From an uncultured Collinsella sp. (GTDB taxonomy: Bacteria; Actinomycetota; Coriobacteriia; Coriobacteriales; Coriobacteriaceae), in contig CASDZW010000008.1 of the NCBI GenBank assembly GCA_949285915.1, positions 1 to 64,000 on the forward strand: 64,000 nt of DNA. Reading direction: 5' to 3'. Below, in pieces: positions 27,768 through 37,791 of this stretch. The translations under genes and the position numbers were made by a program. A model generated the notes under the pieces. The model was given only the letters and a program-made list of their open reading frames with translations, made no database searches and was not told the DNA's origin. How positions within the stretch are numbered: position 1 is the first letter of the stretch; each line of letters starts with the position of its first letter.

Positions 27768-29837
27768 TTACTTGTTACCCGCAGCGCGAGCCTCCTGGTA
27801 CTCCTTCACCAAGCGCTCCTGCACGTCGTGCGGAACCTGCTCGTAGCCGGCCGGCTCCATGGTGAAGTCACCGGTGCCGCGCGTGAGCGAGCGCAGGCGC
27901 GTGGCGTAATCGGTCAGCTCGGCGTAAGGCACGGTCGCCGTGACCACGGTGTCGCCGCGGTCGTTGGTATCCATACCGGTCACGCGGCCGCGCGAGGCAG
28001 AGACATCGCCCATCACGGCACCGGCGTAGCTCTCGGGGATCGTAACGGTGATGTTCTCCATAGGCTCAAGCACCACGGGGCTCGCCTCGGCGCAGGCCTT
28101 CTGCAGGCCAATGCGCGCCGCCGTGCGGAACGCCATCTCGTTGGAGTCGACGGGGTGATAGGAACCGTCGTAGACCGCCACGCGAATGCCCGTGAGCGGG
28201 AAGCCGGCAATGACGCCGCCCTTCATGGTCTCCTGGACGCCCCTGTCGACCGCGGGGATGAGCGCGCGCGGGATGTGACCGCCCACGACCTCGTCCACAA
28301 ACTCGTAGTCGCGCCCGTCGGTCAGCGGCTCAACGCGGAGGTAGCAGTCGCCAAACTGGCCGGCGCCACCGGTCTGCTTCTTGTGGCGACCCTGAGCGCT
28401 CGCCACGCGACGGATGGTCTCGCGATACGGGATCTTGATGGGCACGCTCTTGGCCACAACCTTGGTGCGCTCCTCCAGGCGGTTGAGTAGCACGCTTACC
28501 TGCGCCTCGCCCACCGCAGAGATGATGGTCTGGCCCGTCTCCTCGTCGCGCTCGATCTTCATCGTGGGGTCGGCCTCGCAGGCGCGTTCGACAAAGGTGT
28601 AGAGCTTCTCCTCGTCGCCGCGGTTCTCCGCCTCGATAGCGATGCGGTACTGGCTGTTGGGGAACTGGAACGCGGCGGCCTCAACCTTGCCGGTGACAGA
28701 CAGCGTGTCGCCCGTGTCGGCGGCAATCTTGGTGGTGACAATGATGTCGCCCGCCTCGGCCTTGCCGACCTCAGTCATCTCGCGCCCGCACATCACATAG
28801 AGGTGTGCCAGGCGCTCGCCCTTGCGCGTGCGCGCGTTCACAAGCTCCACGCCTGGGGTGAGGGTGCCGGTGAGGACCTTCAGGAAGGAGATGCGTCCCT
28901 GCTGCGGGTCGTTCAGCGTCTTGAAGACAAAGGCCACGGGGCGCTCGTCATCCGAGCTGATCTTGAGCGTGTCGCCGTCAACGAGCGGCATCTCGCCGTA
29001 ATCGGTCGGCGCCGGGAAGTAGGTGACGATGTCGTCCATAACAGAGTGAACGCCGAGCTCCTTGGTGCAGGAGCCCACAAACACGGGCACAAACAGGCGC
29101 TGGGCGATGGCCTTGCCAAGCAGCCCCTCAACCTCTTCTTGCGTGAGCGGCTCGCCCTCGAGGTACTTCTCCATAAGCTCGTCGTCCGCCTCAGCCACGA
29201 GCTCGCAGAGCGTCTCGCGCGCTGCCTCGGCCGCCGCCTGGTACTCGGCGGGGATGTCGAACTCGGTCTGCGTGGTACCCTCGCAATGGCGGGCCTTCAT
29301 ACGGACGATGTCGATAACGCCCTCAAAGTCCTCGCCCGTGCCCCACGGCAGCGTGACGGCGCCCAAGCGCATGCCAAAGCGCTCGCGCAGGGTCGCCATG
29401 GTGGTGTCGTAATCGGCGTTCTCTTTGTCGATGCGGTTGATAAAGAGGGCGCGGGCCAGACGCAGGTCCTCGGCCGCATACCAAAGTTTGACGGTTGTGG
29501 GCTGCGGCCCCTCGGCGGCGTCAACCACAAAGAGCGCCGTCTCAGAAACGGCCATGGCCGCATACGCGTCGCCAATGAAATCGGGGTAGCAGGGGGCGTC
29601 GAGGACGTTTAAGCGCGCGCCCTTCCAATCGATGGGGGCAATGGAGGTCGAGATGGAAACTCCGCGCTTGACCTCCTCGGAATCATAATCGAGCGTGGGC
29701 TTGGTGCCCGCGTGCCCGCCCAAGCGGGCGGTTTTGCCTGAAAGGTGCAACATCGCTTCTGCCAGGGAGGTCTTTCCTACTCCTCCCTGGCCAACCAAGA
29801 CGACGTTCCTCACTTTGGCGGTCTCGGGCGCACCCAT
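27768..29837 (-). CDS. elongation factor G-like GTPase (EF-G2 group)
   Basis: A 689-residue translational GTPase of the EF-G fold that is not the main fusA. G1 is GQGGVGKT (16-23), but G3 reads DAPCYPDF rather than DTPGH and G4 reads NRID rather than NKxD. These changes are typical of the actinobacterial EF-G-like group with uncertain function. Domains II to V follow, with the domain IV QTGGAGQFG and PVDSNEMAF. ATG 29837 follows GAAGGAGG. It stands alone, without rpsL, rpsG or tuf, which also argues against canonical fusA. Ribosome-linked stress or recycling roles are possible. Divergent sequence upstream holds no recognised gene. Confidence 0.9.
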   Translation of the reverse strand: MGAPETAKVRNVVLVGQGGVGKTSLAEAMLHLSGKTARLGGHAGTKPTLDYDSEEVKRGVSISTSIAPIDWKGARLNVLDAPCYPDFIGDAYAAMAVSETALFVVDAAEGPQPTTVKLWYAAEDLRLARALFINRIDKENADYDTTMATLRERFGMRLGAVTLPWGTGEDFEGVIDIVRMKARHCEGTTQTEFDIPAEYQAAAEAARETLCELVAEADDELMEKYLEGEPLTQEEVEGLLGKAIAQRLFVPVFVGSCTKELGVHSVMDDIVTYFPAPTDYGEMPLVDGDTLKISSDDERPVAFVFKTLNDPQQGRISFLKVLTGTLTPGVELVNARTRKGERLAHLYVMCGREMTEVGKAEAGDIIVTTKIAADTGDTLSVTGKVEAAAFQFPNSQYRIAIEAENRGDEEKLYTFVERACEADPTMKIERDEETGQTIISAVGEAQVSVLLNRLEERTKVVAKSVPIKIPYRETIRRVASAQGRHKKQTGGAGQFGDCYLRVEPLTDGRDYEFVDEVVGGHIPRALIPAVDRGVQETMKGGVIAGFPLTGIRVAVYDGSYHPVDSNEMAFRTAARIGLQKACAEASPVVLEPMENITVTIPESYAGAVMGDVSASRGRVTGMDTNDRGDTVVTATVPYAELTDYATRLRSLTRGTGDFTMEPAGYEQVPHDVQERLVKEYQEARAAGNK

Positions 29838-30093
29838 GGCAACCTCCTTCGGTTGGGCGCACGGCGCGATTGCCAAAGGTGGGAGCGCTTTTGGGATGCG
29901 GTCCGGTTATCGGGTCCGCGCGCCGTGCGCGCACGAACACATACGTTACCGTTGACCCTACCCCGCGCGGACACCCCTCATGCCCGCGTTTCGCCGAGCG
30001 CGGCGGGTGCACCCGGTGAGCGGGCCCGCTAGGACAAATCCAAATGATCCAGCGCAATCTAAACCACTGTCAAAGCAGGCTAATCAAGATGCT

Positions 30094-30278
30094 TGGTCAT
30101 TGAAGCGCTTAGAATAATGATTTGCTCACTGAAAACCGCCATCTGATGTCCCTGCCGGGGCTGAGAGCACCTCTCGAGGAATCCTTTCCTGCGAAAATGC
30201 CGGCGGTCGCGGGCCCGCCGCCGCCAATCAATCCCATTTCAAGGGGGTTATTTATTATTCTACCGGGGTCTTCGACCA
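30094..30278. repeat. MITE-like 185-base element, copy 2
   Basis: Same length as the element at 11080-11264 and in the opposite orientation. Its right terminal repeat (30254-30278) reads on the minus strand TGGTCGAAGACCCCGG and then AGAATAATAA plus a C-run, closely matching the left end of copy 1. The left end (from 30094, TGGTCATTGAAG then AGAATAATGATT) is more diverged and matches the right end of copy 1 beyond the terminus (AGAATAATGATT). The interior contains GC-rich hairpins. It lies in the 720-base gap between the EF-G-like gene and the Abi_2 gene. Bases 29838-30093 show only the gene's upstream region. Confidence 0.65.
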
Positions 30279-30406
30279 AAACACACGGCATGCCAAGGAA
30301 TTAGGTCCCTCATGCGGTCAGCACCGCACGAATGCGCTTTGCGACCGCTCGCTCAAGCTGTTGGATAGATGGTATAGCCTTTCGATTTCCGTGGTATACA
30401 TAACTG

Positions 30407-30466
30407 AACATTTGGTCATGCTTGTGGCCACAACTAATACGGACCGGTTAACCCCGGTCCTTTTTC
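30407..30466 (+). ncRNA. candidate short RNA with terminator, upstream of the Abi_2 gene
   Basis: An extended -10 (TGG-TATACA, 30392-30400) would start a transcript near 30407. It would run through a perfect 12-base palindrome TTGTGGCCACAA (30422-30433) into a strong terminator: GGACCGG (30441-30447), CCGGTCC (30454-30460), then TTTTTC. The roughly 60-base unit carries no coding frame and ends about 94 bases before the HEPN gene. It is laid out like RNA-antitoxin systems, in which a structured RNA and a leaky terminator precede the toxin. It could instead simply be an attenuator or the end of a lost gene. Confidence 0.5.
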
Positions 30467-30559
30467 ATTACAGGAGGAGGTCTTGAGCGCCTGTTTGAAC
30501 ATCATCAAAGGTGATTTCTTATCGAATCCATATTCTTCTATTTGCACCAGGAGGTAGTT

Positions 30560-31603
30560 ATGGGTAGGATAAACGACAACAGAGGCGGGGGTAGCCACCG
30601 CAAGGTCGACGTAAAGCCCCCGTCCGCTCTCTCTCGTGACTTTACTCCGATTAACAACAATCTGTTGCCCATGTCCTTAGACGATATGGTTGATAAGGCG
30701 CTGAGCGCAGGATTCAAAGACGCAGACTCGCAACCAGCTCGCTTTCTTTTGGGAAGAGTGAGCTTTCAGCACATTAGCGAGTATTTCCCGCTGTTGGAAA
30801 ACGAATCCTACAACGCGATTCGCTATATCAAAACAATCAACTCGCTTATGACGGTAGACAGGAAATTCCAGCTAATTCTACTCGAGTTCATTGGTATGTT
30901 TGAACTGCAGCTTAGATCGCGCTATTCCCGCGACATGGCGCTGAAATATGGCCCATTCGCCCACAGAAAACCAAAGCTATTCAAAGATCAGAATTATTAC
31001 GATGACTTTCTAAAACGCTATGCACAGATTCAAAGAGCCGCGCGTCAAAGGACGGGATCGCGCGCCAAACGAGATATCGTCCGCTTTGGAGACATGCCTA
31101 TTTGGGAAGCCGTCGAAGAGATGCCTTTAGGAATGATTTCGAAATTATATTCGAACACAAAAAGCCGCTCTGTTAGAGAATCCGTGGCAAATTCATTTGG
31201 AGTTGACCCGGACATATTATCGAACTGGATGAGGACGATTTCTGTCACAAGAAATCGATGCGCTCATTTTGGAAAACTTCTTGGCGAGAAACTACCTATC
31301 ATGCCAAAGTGCATGCCAGAAATCGAAGCAGATAACGAGGCGCCGTTTTACGTTGCGCTTATGTTGCTCAGGCTTCTTCGAACCAATACTTTTTTTCACG
31401 ACTTTACGCTTGCGCCCAGCATCGCAATGGCGATGCAGCTTATTCATCTATTCGATTCAAACAGAAAGACGGTCCACATCCTACTTGTTCAAGATGATTG
31501 GGAGTCAATCATCTGCTCGAAATCACTTACCGGTGTTGAGCTTGAGATTAATGGAAGGACCGTAGCGGCGAAAGGTGAGGTGCTTGCTGCTAAATATGAC
31601 TAA
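30560..31603 (+). CDS. Abi_2 (AbiD/AbiF-like) HEPN abortive-infection protein
   Basis: A 347-residue protein of the Abi_2 family (PF07751-like), which includes the lactococcal abortive-infection proteins AbiD and AbiF. Family signs are the N-terminal LDDMVDKALSAGF, YNAIRYIKTINSLMTVD, LEFIGMFELQLRSR, and the HEPN ribonuclease motif R-x4-H in RNRCAH (Arg231, His236). ATG 30560 follows AGGAGG. Base composition is clearly AT-richer than surrounding housekeeping genes. A short structured region with its own terminator lies just upstream, and a 16-bp terminator closes the gene. An RNase toxin triggered by phage infection is the expected role; the phage target is unknown. Confidence 0.85.
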   Translation: MGRINDNRGGGSHRKVDVKPPSALSRDFTPINNNLLPMSLDDMVDKALSAGFKDADSQPARFLLGRVSFQHISEYFPLLENESYNAIRYIKTINSLMTVDRKFQLILLEFIGMFELQLRSRYSRDMALKYGPFAHRKPKLFKDQNYYDDFLKRYAQIQRAARQRTGSRAKRDIVRFGDMPIWEAVEEMPLGMISKLYSNTKSRSVRESVANSFGVDPDILSNWMRTISVTRNRCAHFGKLLGEKLPIMPKCMPEIEADNEAPFYVALMLLRLLRTNTFFHDFTLAPSIAMAMQLIHLFDSNRKTVHILLVQDDWESIICSKSLTGVELEINGRTVAAKGEVLAAKYD

Positions 31604-31610
31604 ATGGCAC

Positions 31611-31646
31611 GAGGAGCCTCCCTGGCGTATGCCAGGGAGGCTCCTC
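31611..31646. terminator. bidirectional terminator between Abi_2 and PTS genes
   Basis: GAGGAGCCTCCCTGGC and GCCAGGGAGGCTCCTC form a perfect 16-bp stem with the loop GTAT, directly after the Abi_2 stop and facing the convergent PTS gene. Confidence 0.85.
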
Positions 31647-31745
31647 TCGTTAGCCCGCTAGCCATATGGGGGCCAGGGGAGATGCGGGCCGTACCGATCA
31701 GGACAATCCAAGGCGCGGGTTCGACCCGGCCGCGTTCAACAAAAC

Positions 31746-33350
31746 CTACTTTGCAGTAGCGGTGGCTGCGAGATCGGCGGCGCGAACAGCGTCCTTCAGG
31801 GCGTGGGCAGCGTTCTCTACCTGCGTGCCGTACACCACCTGAACGTTCTCCTCGTTGATCTTGATGACGCCAAGTGAGCCCGTCTCTTTAAGCGCAGCCT
31901 CGTCGACCACTGCCGTATCCTTAAGCACGAGACGCAGACGGCTGATGCAGTTGTCGATATCGACAATGTTGTCGCGGCCACCCACGGCCTCCATAATGGC
32001 AAGGCCCATCTCGCTCACGTCGACCGAACCCGTCTCATAGCTCGCATCTGTATCGCGACCGGGAGTCTTGAGGTTCTGCTTGGTAATCACGAACTTGAAG
32101 ACGTTGTAGTACACGATGGCGTAAACAATACCCACGGCGACGTTGAGATACCAACGCGTCTCGGGACCGCGCAGAATACCAAAGAGCGTGAGGTCGATAA
32201 GGCCGCCGCCAGCGTTTCCAATGCATACGCCAAGCAGCGTGTTGATAAGGAACGACAGACCAGCCATGCAGGCGTGGAAGAGCCAAAGCACCGGCGAGAT
32301 GAAGATGAACGAGAACTCGATGGGCTCGGTGATGCCCGTCACAAAGCTGGTGAGGCCAGCGGCGAGCAGAATGCCCTTAACCTTTGCCTTGTTCTCGGGC
32401 AGAGCGCATCGATACATCGCGTAGCAGGCAGCGGGCAGGCCGAAGACCATGAACGGATGCGTGCCCTGCGTGAGGAAGCGCGTTGCCATACGCATGATGT
32501 CCATATCGGGGTCGGACTGCATGAGCAGCGCATTGAAGATATTGAGCGCGCCGGAGACCTGCTCGCCATCGACCATTGCGGTACCGCCGATGGGCGTGAA
32601 GCGGATGAGCTGATTCAGGATGTGGTGCAGGCCCGTGGGGATAAGCAGGCGCTCGAGGAAACCGTAGATAAAGGTACCAAACGCACCAGCAGCCTGGATG
32701 AGGTCACCAAACGCGTTGATGAGCATACTGAAGATGGGCCAGACAAAGTACATCACGATGGCGACAAACGGAATGGTCACCGTAATCATGATGGGCACAA
32801 ACCGGGTACCGCTAAAGAAGCTGAACGCTGCCGGCAGCTGTGTGCGGTGGAAGCGATTGTGAATAAACGCCGTCCACAAGCCGCAGACAATACCGCCAAA
32901 GATGCTCATGCGGTAGGTGAAGATGCCAAAGACGGTATCGTAGGCAGCGTTTTGCTGCGTTGCCTCGGTGAGGCTCAGACCCGTCTTTTGCAGAGCCTCA
33001 ATCGACGTGGTCTCCGCCGTTATGCCGTTCAGCCCCAGGAAGAAGTTGATTGTGGTGTGGAACAGCACAAACGCGATGACCGAGGCAAAGGTGGCGATCT
33101 CCTTATCCTCGCGCGTCATACCCATGGCCAGCGACATGCAGAACAGCACCGGCAGCAAGCCAAAGAGAGCACTTGCCAGCGCATTCACGCAGCGCACAAG
33201 CGCGTCGATAAATGGCACGCCTGCGAGCGCGTCGCCAAAGATCATCTGATTGGTAAGCAGCGACGCCAGGCCGAGCATCAGGCCCGCGGCAACGATCATC
33301 GACAACGGGGCCATTAATGACTTACCGAGCTTCTGAATAAATGTTCGCAT
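31746..33350 (-). CDS. PTS alpha-glucoside/maltose-type EIICB
   Basis: A 534-residue PTS permease of the glucose superfamily. It has an N-terminal EIIC membrane domain (about 1-415; helices plus GLHHILNQLIRFTPIGG and TEPIEFSFIFI, typical of the sugar site) and a C-terminal EIIB domain with the phospho-Cys in IDNCISRLRL (near residue 468). No EIIA domain is attached, so a separate EIIA is needed. The next gene, a GH4 6-phospho-alpha-glucosidase, lies immediately upstream with a 33-base gap, so the pair imports an alpha-linked disaccharide as its 6-phosphate and splits it. MalX or GlvC-like is the closest description. ATG 33350 follows AGGGGGAG. Confidence 0.9.
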   Translation of the reverse strand: MRTFIQKLGKSLMAPLSMIVAAGLMLGLASLLTNQMIFGDALAGVPFIDALVRCVNALASALFGLLPVLFCMSLAMGMTREDKEIATFASVIAFVLFHTTINFFLGLNGITAETTSIEALQKTGLSLTEATQQNAAYDTVFGIFTYRMSIFGGIVCGLWTAFIHNRFHRTQLPAAFSFFSGTRFVPIMITVTIPFVAIVMYFVWPIFSMLINAFGDLIQAAGAFGTFIYGFLERLLIPTGLHHILNQLIRFTPIGGTAMVDGEQVSGALNIFNALLMQSDPDMDIMRMATRFLTQGTHPFMVFGLPAACYAMYRCALPENKAKVKGILLAAGLTSFVTGITEPIEFSFIFISPVLWLFHACMAGLSFLINTLLGVCIGNAGGGLIDLTLFGILRGPETRWYLNVAVGIVYAIVYYNVFKFVITKQNLKTPGRDTDASYETGSVDVSEMGLAIMEAVGGRDNIVDIDNCISRLRLVLKDTAVVDEAALKETGSLGVIKINEENVQVVYGTQVENAAHALKDAVRAADLAATATAK

Positions 33351-33383
33351 GAAAACTCCCCCTCTACAGAGTTACCGCGCGCG

Positions 33384-35095
<1,712 letters not shown>

Positions 35096-35884
35096 ATGGG
35101 AAGTTCATTCGACCGCATCGTCAACCAGAGCTATCGCAACCTCACGGATATCGATATCCAGATTCTGCAGCAGATATCTGACGAGATGGACCTCGTCCCC
35201 AACATGTCCATCGGAGAGCTGGCAGATCGCTGCAACGTTTCCACCGCAACTATCGTGCGCATGACGCGTCACCTGGGATTCGACGGATACAGCGACTTCA
35301 AGTATTTCCTGCGTCATGAAAGCGAGCGTGGGCGTAAGCAGCGGACAAACTCCCTCGCCGTAACCTCGGCCGCGCAGACGGTTGCCGAGGACCTCGCCCA
35401 AACCATACGTTTGTTTGAGCGCACCAATCAGCTCGACGAGCTGTACGCGCGCATGGCATCGGCACGCAAGATATACGCCTTTGGCACTGGTTACGGGCAG
35501 CGCCTCATGCTCGAGGACTTTTGCCGTTGCATGCAGATGATCGGCCGCGATGTGGTTATGATTCCCGCAACGGGCGAGCTCCGGCTTGTAAAGCAGTTTC
35601 TGACCCGTGATGACCTGCTCATCATCGCGTCGCTCTCGGGCTGCATCGACCGCTACCGAGACGTCTTCCAGACCATCAACGTCTGCGGCACACCCATTGT
35701 CTCCATCACGAACCTCGGTAACAACGAACTCGCAAGCTATACCGCCTACAGCCTCTATTTCCAGAACGGCAACATCTTCGACGACATCAACATGTCCTCA
35801 AGCTCGTTTGTCTCCATGCACCTCGTTTTGCACCTACTGTTTGAGGGGTTCAAAGCGTGGCTGGAGCAGAACACCAGCAGTTGA
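35096..35884 (+). CDS. MurR/RpiR family transcriptional regulator
   Basis: A 262-residue sugar-phosphate-sensing regulator. The N-terminal RpiR helix-turn-helix shows SIGELADRCNVSTATIVRMT and LGFDGYSDFKYFLR. The C-terminal SIS domain (about 110-250) includes IYAFGTGYGQRLM and the sugar-phosphate region. ATG 35096 follows GGAGG. It is transcribed away from the PTS and 6-phospho-alpha-glucosidase genes and probably controls them, sensing the imported sugar phosphate. A perfect palindrome with TTTCA/TGAAA arms in the shared region is a likely operator. Whether it activates or represses cannot be told. Confidence 0.92.
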   Translation: MGSSFDRIVNQSYRNLTDIDIQILQQISDEMDLVPNMSIGELADRCNVSTATIVRMTRHLGFDGYSDFKYFLRHESERGRKQRTNSLAVTSAAQTVAEDLAQTIRLFERTNQLDELYARMASARKIYAFGTGYGQRLMLEDFCRCMQMIGRDVVMIPATGELRLVKQFLTRDDLLIIASLSGCIDRYRDVFQTINVCGTPIVSITNLGNNELASYTAYSLYFQNGNIFDDINMSSSSFVSMHLVLHLLFEGFKAWLEQNTSS

Positions 35885-35977
35885 CCGCAGTCACTCATGA
35901 GAGCGGCATACGGCATTTAGGGAAATCCGCAGCACAAAGCAAACCCTTGACCATAGACTCCCGCGTCTAGGGCTTTT

Positions 35978-35985
35978 GCTATACT
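35978..35985 (+). promoter_or_regulatory. extended -10 promoter of the unknown two-gene cassette
   Basis: TG-C-TATACT (TG at 35977-35978, TATACT 35980-35985) lies 31 bases before the start at 36017. A small hairpin TAGAC/GTCTA (35955-35969) precedes it and may end rpiR transcription. Confidence 0.5.
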
Positions 35986-36016
35986 CGCTGGTATACGTAA
36001 CGCAAAGGGGAGAACA

Positions 36017-36925
36017 ATGCCAAAACGCTCCTTAGAAGTCAGGCGGATTTCCTTCAGAAAGAAGCGTGACCGCTCTGACAATCCGCAAAAGTTTGCGCCG
36101 TCCGATCTTAAAGGCACTAACCTCTTAGAGATTTTTTACACATGGCTCAGCGACCCAAACGCCATCCCCTTTATGGAGGATGATTCCGAGGATTGCGTTG
36201 TAATCAAAGAAATTACCCGCCCTAGCTCCCTAACGATCTTTATTGATACGAATTCGGGGAAGCGTGGCGAGGCGGGAGAAGTATATACTCCTGCAAGCAC
36301 AAAGTCGGTATACCACATTACTGAAGAAGAAGCACCCACCGGCCACACCAGAGCCCTACTCTATGTTCCAGAACAAGGGCGCAACGCATTATTCTTTTCA
36401 GAGTATTGCCAGAGAGGAACCGCAGGTACTAGACTAATCAAGCTCTTTAAGAGATGGTTCGACAAAAACTATCCAGATATTCTTATGGAAACCGAATTCG
36501 CTCTCGAGGGACAAGAGTGGTTTGAACATATCTCAGCAGTAAAAAGTATAGAATTTAGAGCCCATCGCTTGCCTGCAAACTCTTACGGGGCGCTCGGCAC
36601 TGAAAAGGGCTCATTTTGTTTTGAAGTAAAGCCGGACAAGGGCAGGTCCTTCCCAGTTAAAACACTGCTCGATATGAAAGGGCAGGAAAAAGTCGCATCG
36701 ACCGTGTTCGGTATCCCAGAGCTGGATGGGGTGGGCGAAAGCCGGTTGCTGGCAACCGTAATCGGAAAAGACGGTCGAAGCAAGAAAGTTGATCTTGCTG
36801 ATGAGGTTATGCCGCATTTCCGTAGAACGCTCAGTGAATCTGGCGAGCCGGAAATATCTAATGATGAGTTTATCGAACGATGCCTGGGCTATTCTGACGA
36901 GATTATTTCTCGTCTTGACGGGTAG
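36017..36925 (+). CDS. protein of unknown function, first gene of a two-gene cassette
   Basis: A 302-residue soluble-looking protein I do not recognise. It begins with a basic segment (MPKRSLEVRRISFRKKRDR) and has no signal peptide or membrane helix. Recognisable stretches are LLEIFYTWLSDPNAIPF, LLYVPEQGRNALFFSEY with GTAGTRLIKLFKRWF, and an acidic C-terminus. ATG 36017 follows AAAGGGGAG. The gene is AT-richer than its rpiR neighbour, and its stop is 9 bases from a four-helix membrane protein gene. It sits between a sugar locus and a reverse-transcriptase defence locus. A sensor or effector partner of the membrane protein is a guess; no enzyme motif is seen. Confidence 0.75.
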   Translation: MPKRSLEVRRISFRKKRDRSDNPQKFAPSDLKGTNLLEIFYTWLSDPNAIPFMEDDSEDCVVIKEITRPSSLTIFIDTNSGKRGEAGEVYTPASTKSVYHITEEEAPTGHTRALLYVPEQGRNALFFSEYCQRGTAGTRLIKLFKRWFDKNYPDILMETEFALEGQEWFEHISAVKSIEFRAHRLPANSYGALGTEKGSFCFEVKPDKGRSFPVKTLLDMKGQEKVASTVFGIPELDGVGESRLLATVIGKDGRSKKVDLADEVMPHFRRTLSESGEPEISNDEFIERCLGYSDEIISRLDG

Positions 36926-36934
36926 ACGATTTTA

Positions 36935-37435
36935 ATGATCCGCCATTATTTGAGAACCCTTTGTTATCTCGGCGATAATGGGGAGAGGAAGCTCAACCTC
37001 CTCCATGCAACAGTCCAAATTGGCGTCCCCATCATAGGCGCAATTGCCTCTTATTTCTTGGGAGTAAGAATTGATCAGCGACAGAATATTTTCTCTCTTA
37101 TTTCGGTCATAACGGGGCTCATGTGCACCGTAGCCGCGTTGCTCTTTGAAACAAGAACCTCTACCCTACGGTCAGATGCACTGACAACATGCCGAGATGA
37201 GAATTCGGTCGACGAGCTTTTCTATCTCTGCTGCTGGCTAATTGTCGTTGGAATTCTCGGCTCCCTTCTTCTTTTCCTTCCAGACCTTAGTTACCCCGTA
37301 TCCATACCTATTCTATTACGCGACTTATATTCATGCGTTTGTATGGCGTTTGTCCTGCATTTCGCAATGTCCATGTCATCCTTTGCCACAAGATTTATTC
37401 GGATTTATATAAGAACCGCTGAACATAGAGATTAG
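36935..37435 (+). CDS. four-helix membrane protein, second gene of the cassette
   Basis: A 166-residue protein with four likely membrane helices: around residues 25-45 (VQIGVPIIGAIASYFLG), 54-71 (LISVITGLMCTVAALLF), 95-113 (CWLIVVGILGSLLLFL) and 128-150 (CVCMAFVLHFAMSMSS). Basic residues flank the ends. I do not recognise a family. It starts 9 bases after the stop of the 302-residue gene, with only a weak ribosome site, so translation is probably coupled. Membrane proteins paired with a cytosolic partner are common as effectors in phage-defence pairs. That is inference from layout and position only. Confidence 0.7.
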   Translation: MIRHYLRTLCYLGDNGERKLNLLHATVQIGVPIIGAIASYFLGVRIDQRQNIFSLISVITGLMCTVAALLFETRTSTLRSDALTTCRDENSVDELFYLCCWLIVVGILGSLLLFLPDLSYPVSIPILLRDLYSCVCMAFVLHFAMSMSSFATRFIRIYIRTAEHRD

Positions 37436-37791
37436 CCGTCTTCTTATCATTTAGGGGCGCGGCTCCAAGCCTCCAGAGATTTCCGCTTAGCTGGCGCCTT
37501 CTTCCATATGGCCGGCATCATCTTCATTGGAACGGAGGCGGGCGTTCCGCTGCGGGGGCCGAGCATCAAACTAGTTGCTATTTGAGCCTACCTTGGAAAC
37601 TTTCAAGCCCGAGAGAGCACGTTGCTCGGGCGAGCGCGTTCAAGCAGATTTGTTTAACTGCCACGATTGTTAAATCAATCTGCTGAATTGAACACGCCGC
37701 CGATGATAAAACCAGTTCCCTTCAAAGGTGACGCTGAAAGCCGTCTATTATCAAAAGAGTTAATCACCATGCCTGCCGAGATTCTACGACC
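37436..37791. other. non-coding 356-base region with hairpins, 3' of the reverse transcriptase
   Basis: No gene is seen. It holds GCCCGAG/CTCGGGC (about 37607-37631) and a larger imperfect hairpin spanning 37638-37693. The arms of the latter share GTTCAA, GCAGATT and TTTAAC with a 4-base bulge and about two mismatches. The region lies between convergent genes and could be a terminator zone or part of a non-coding RNA used by the reverse transcriptase. Confidence 0.4.
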
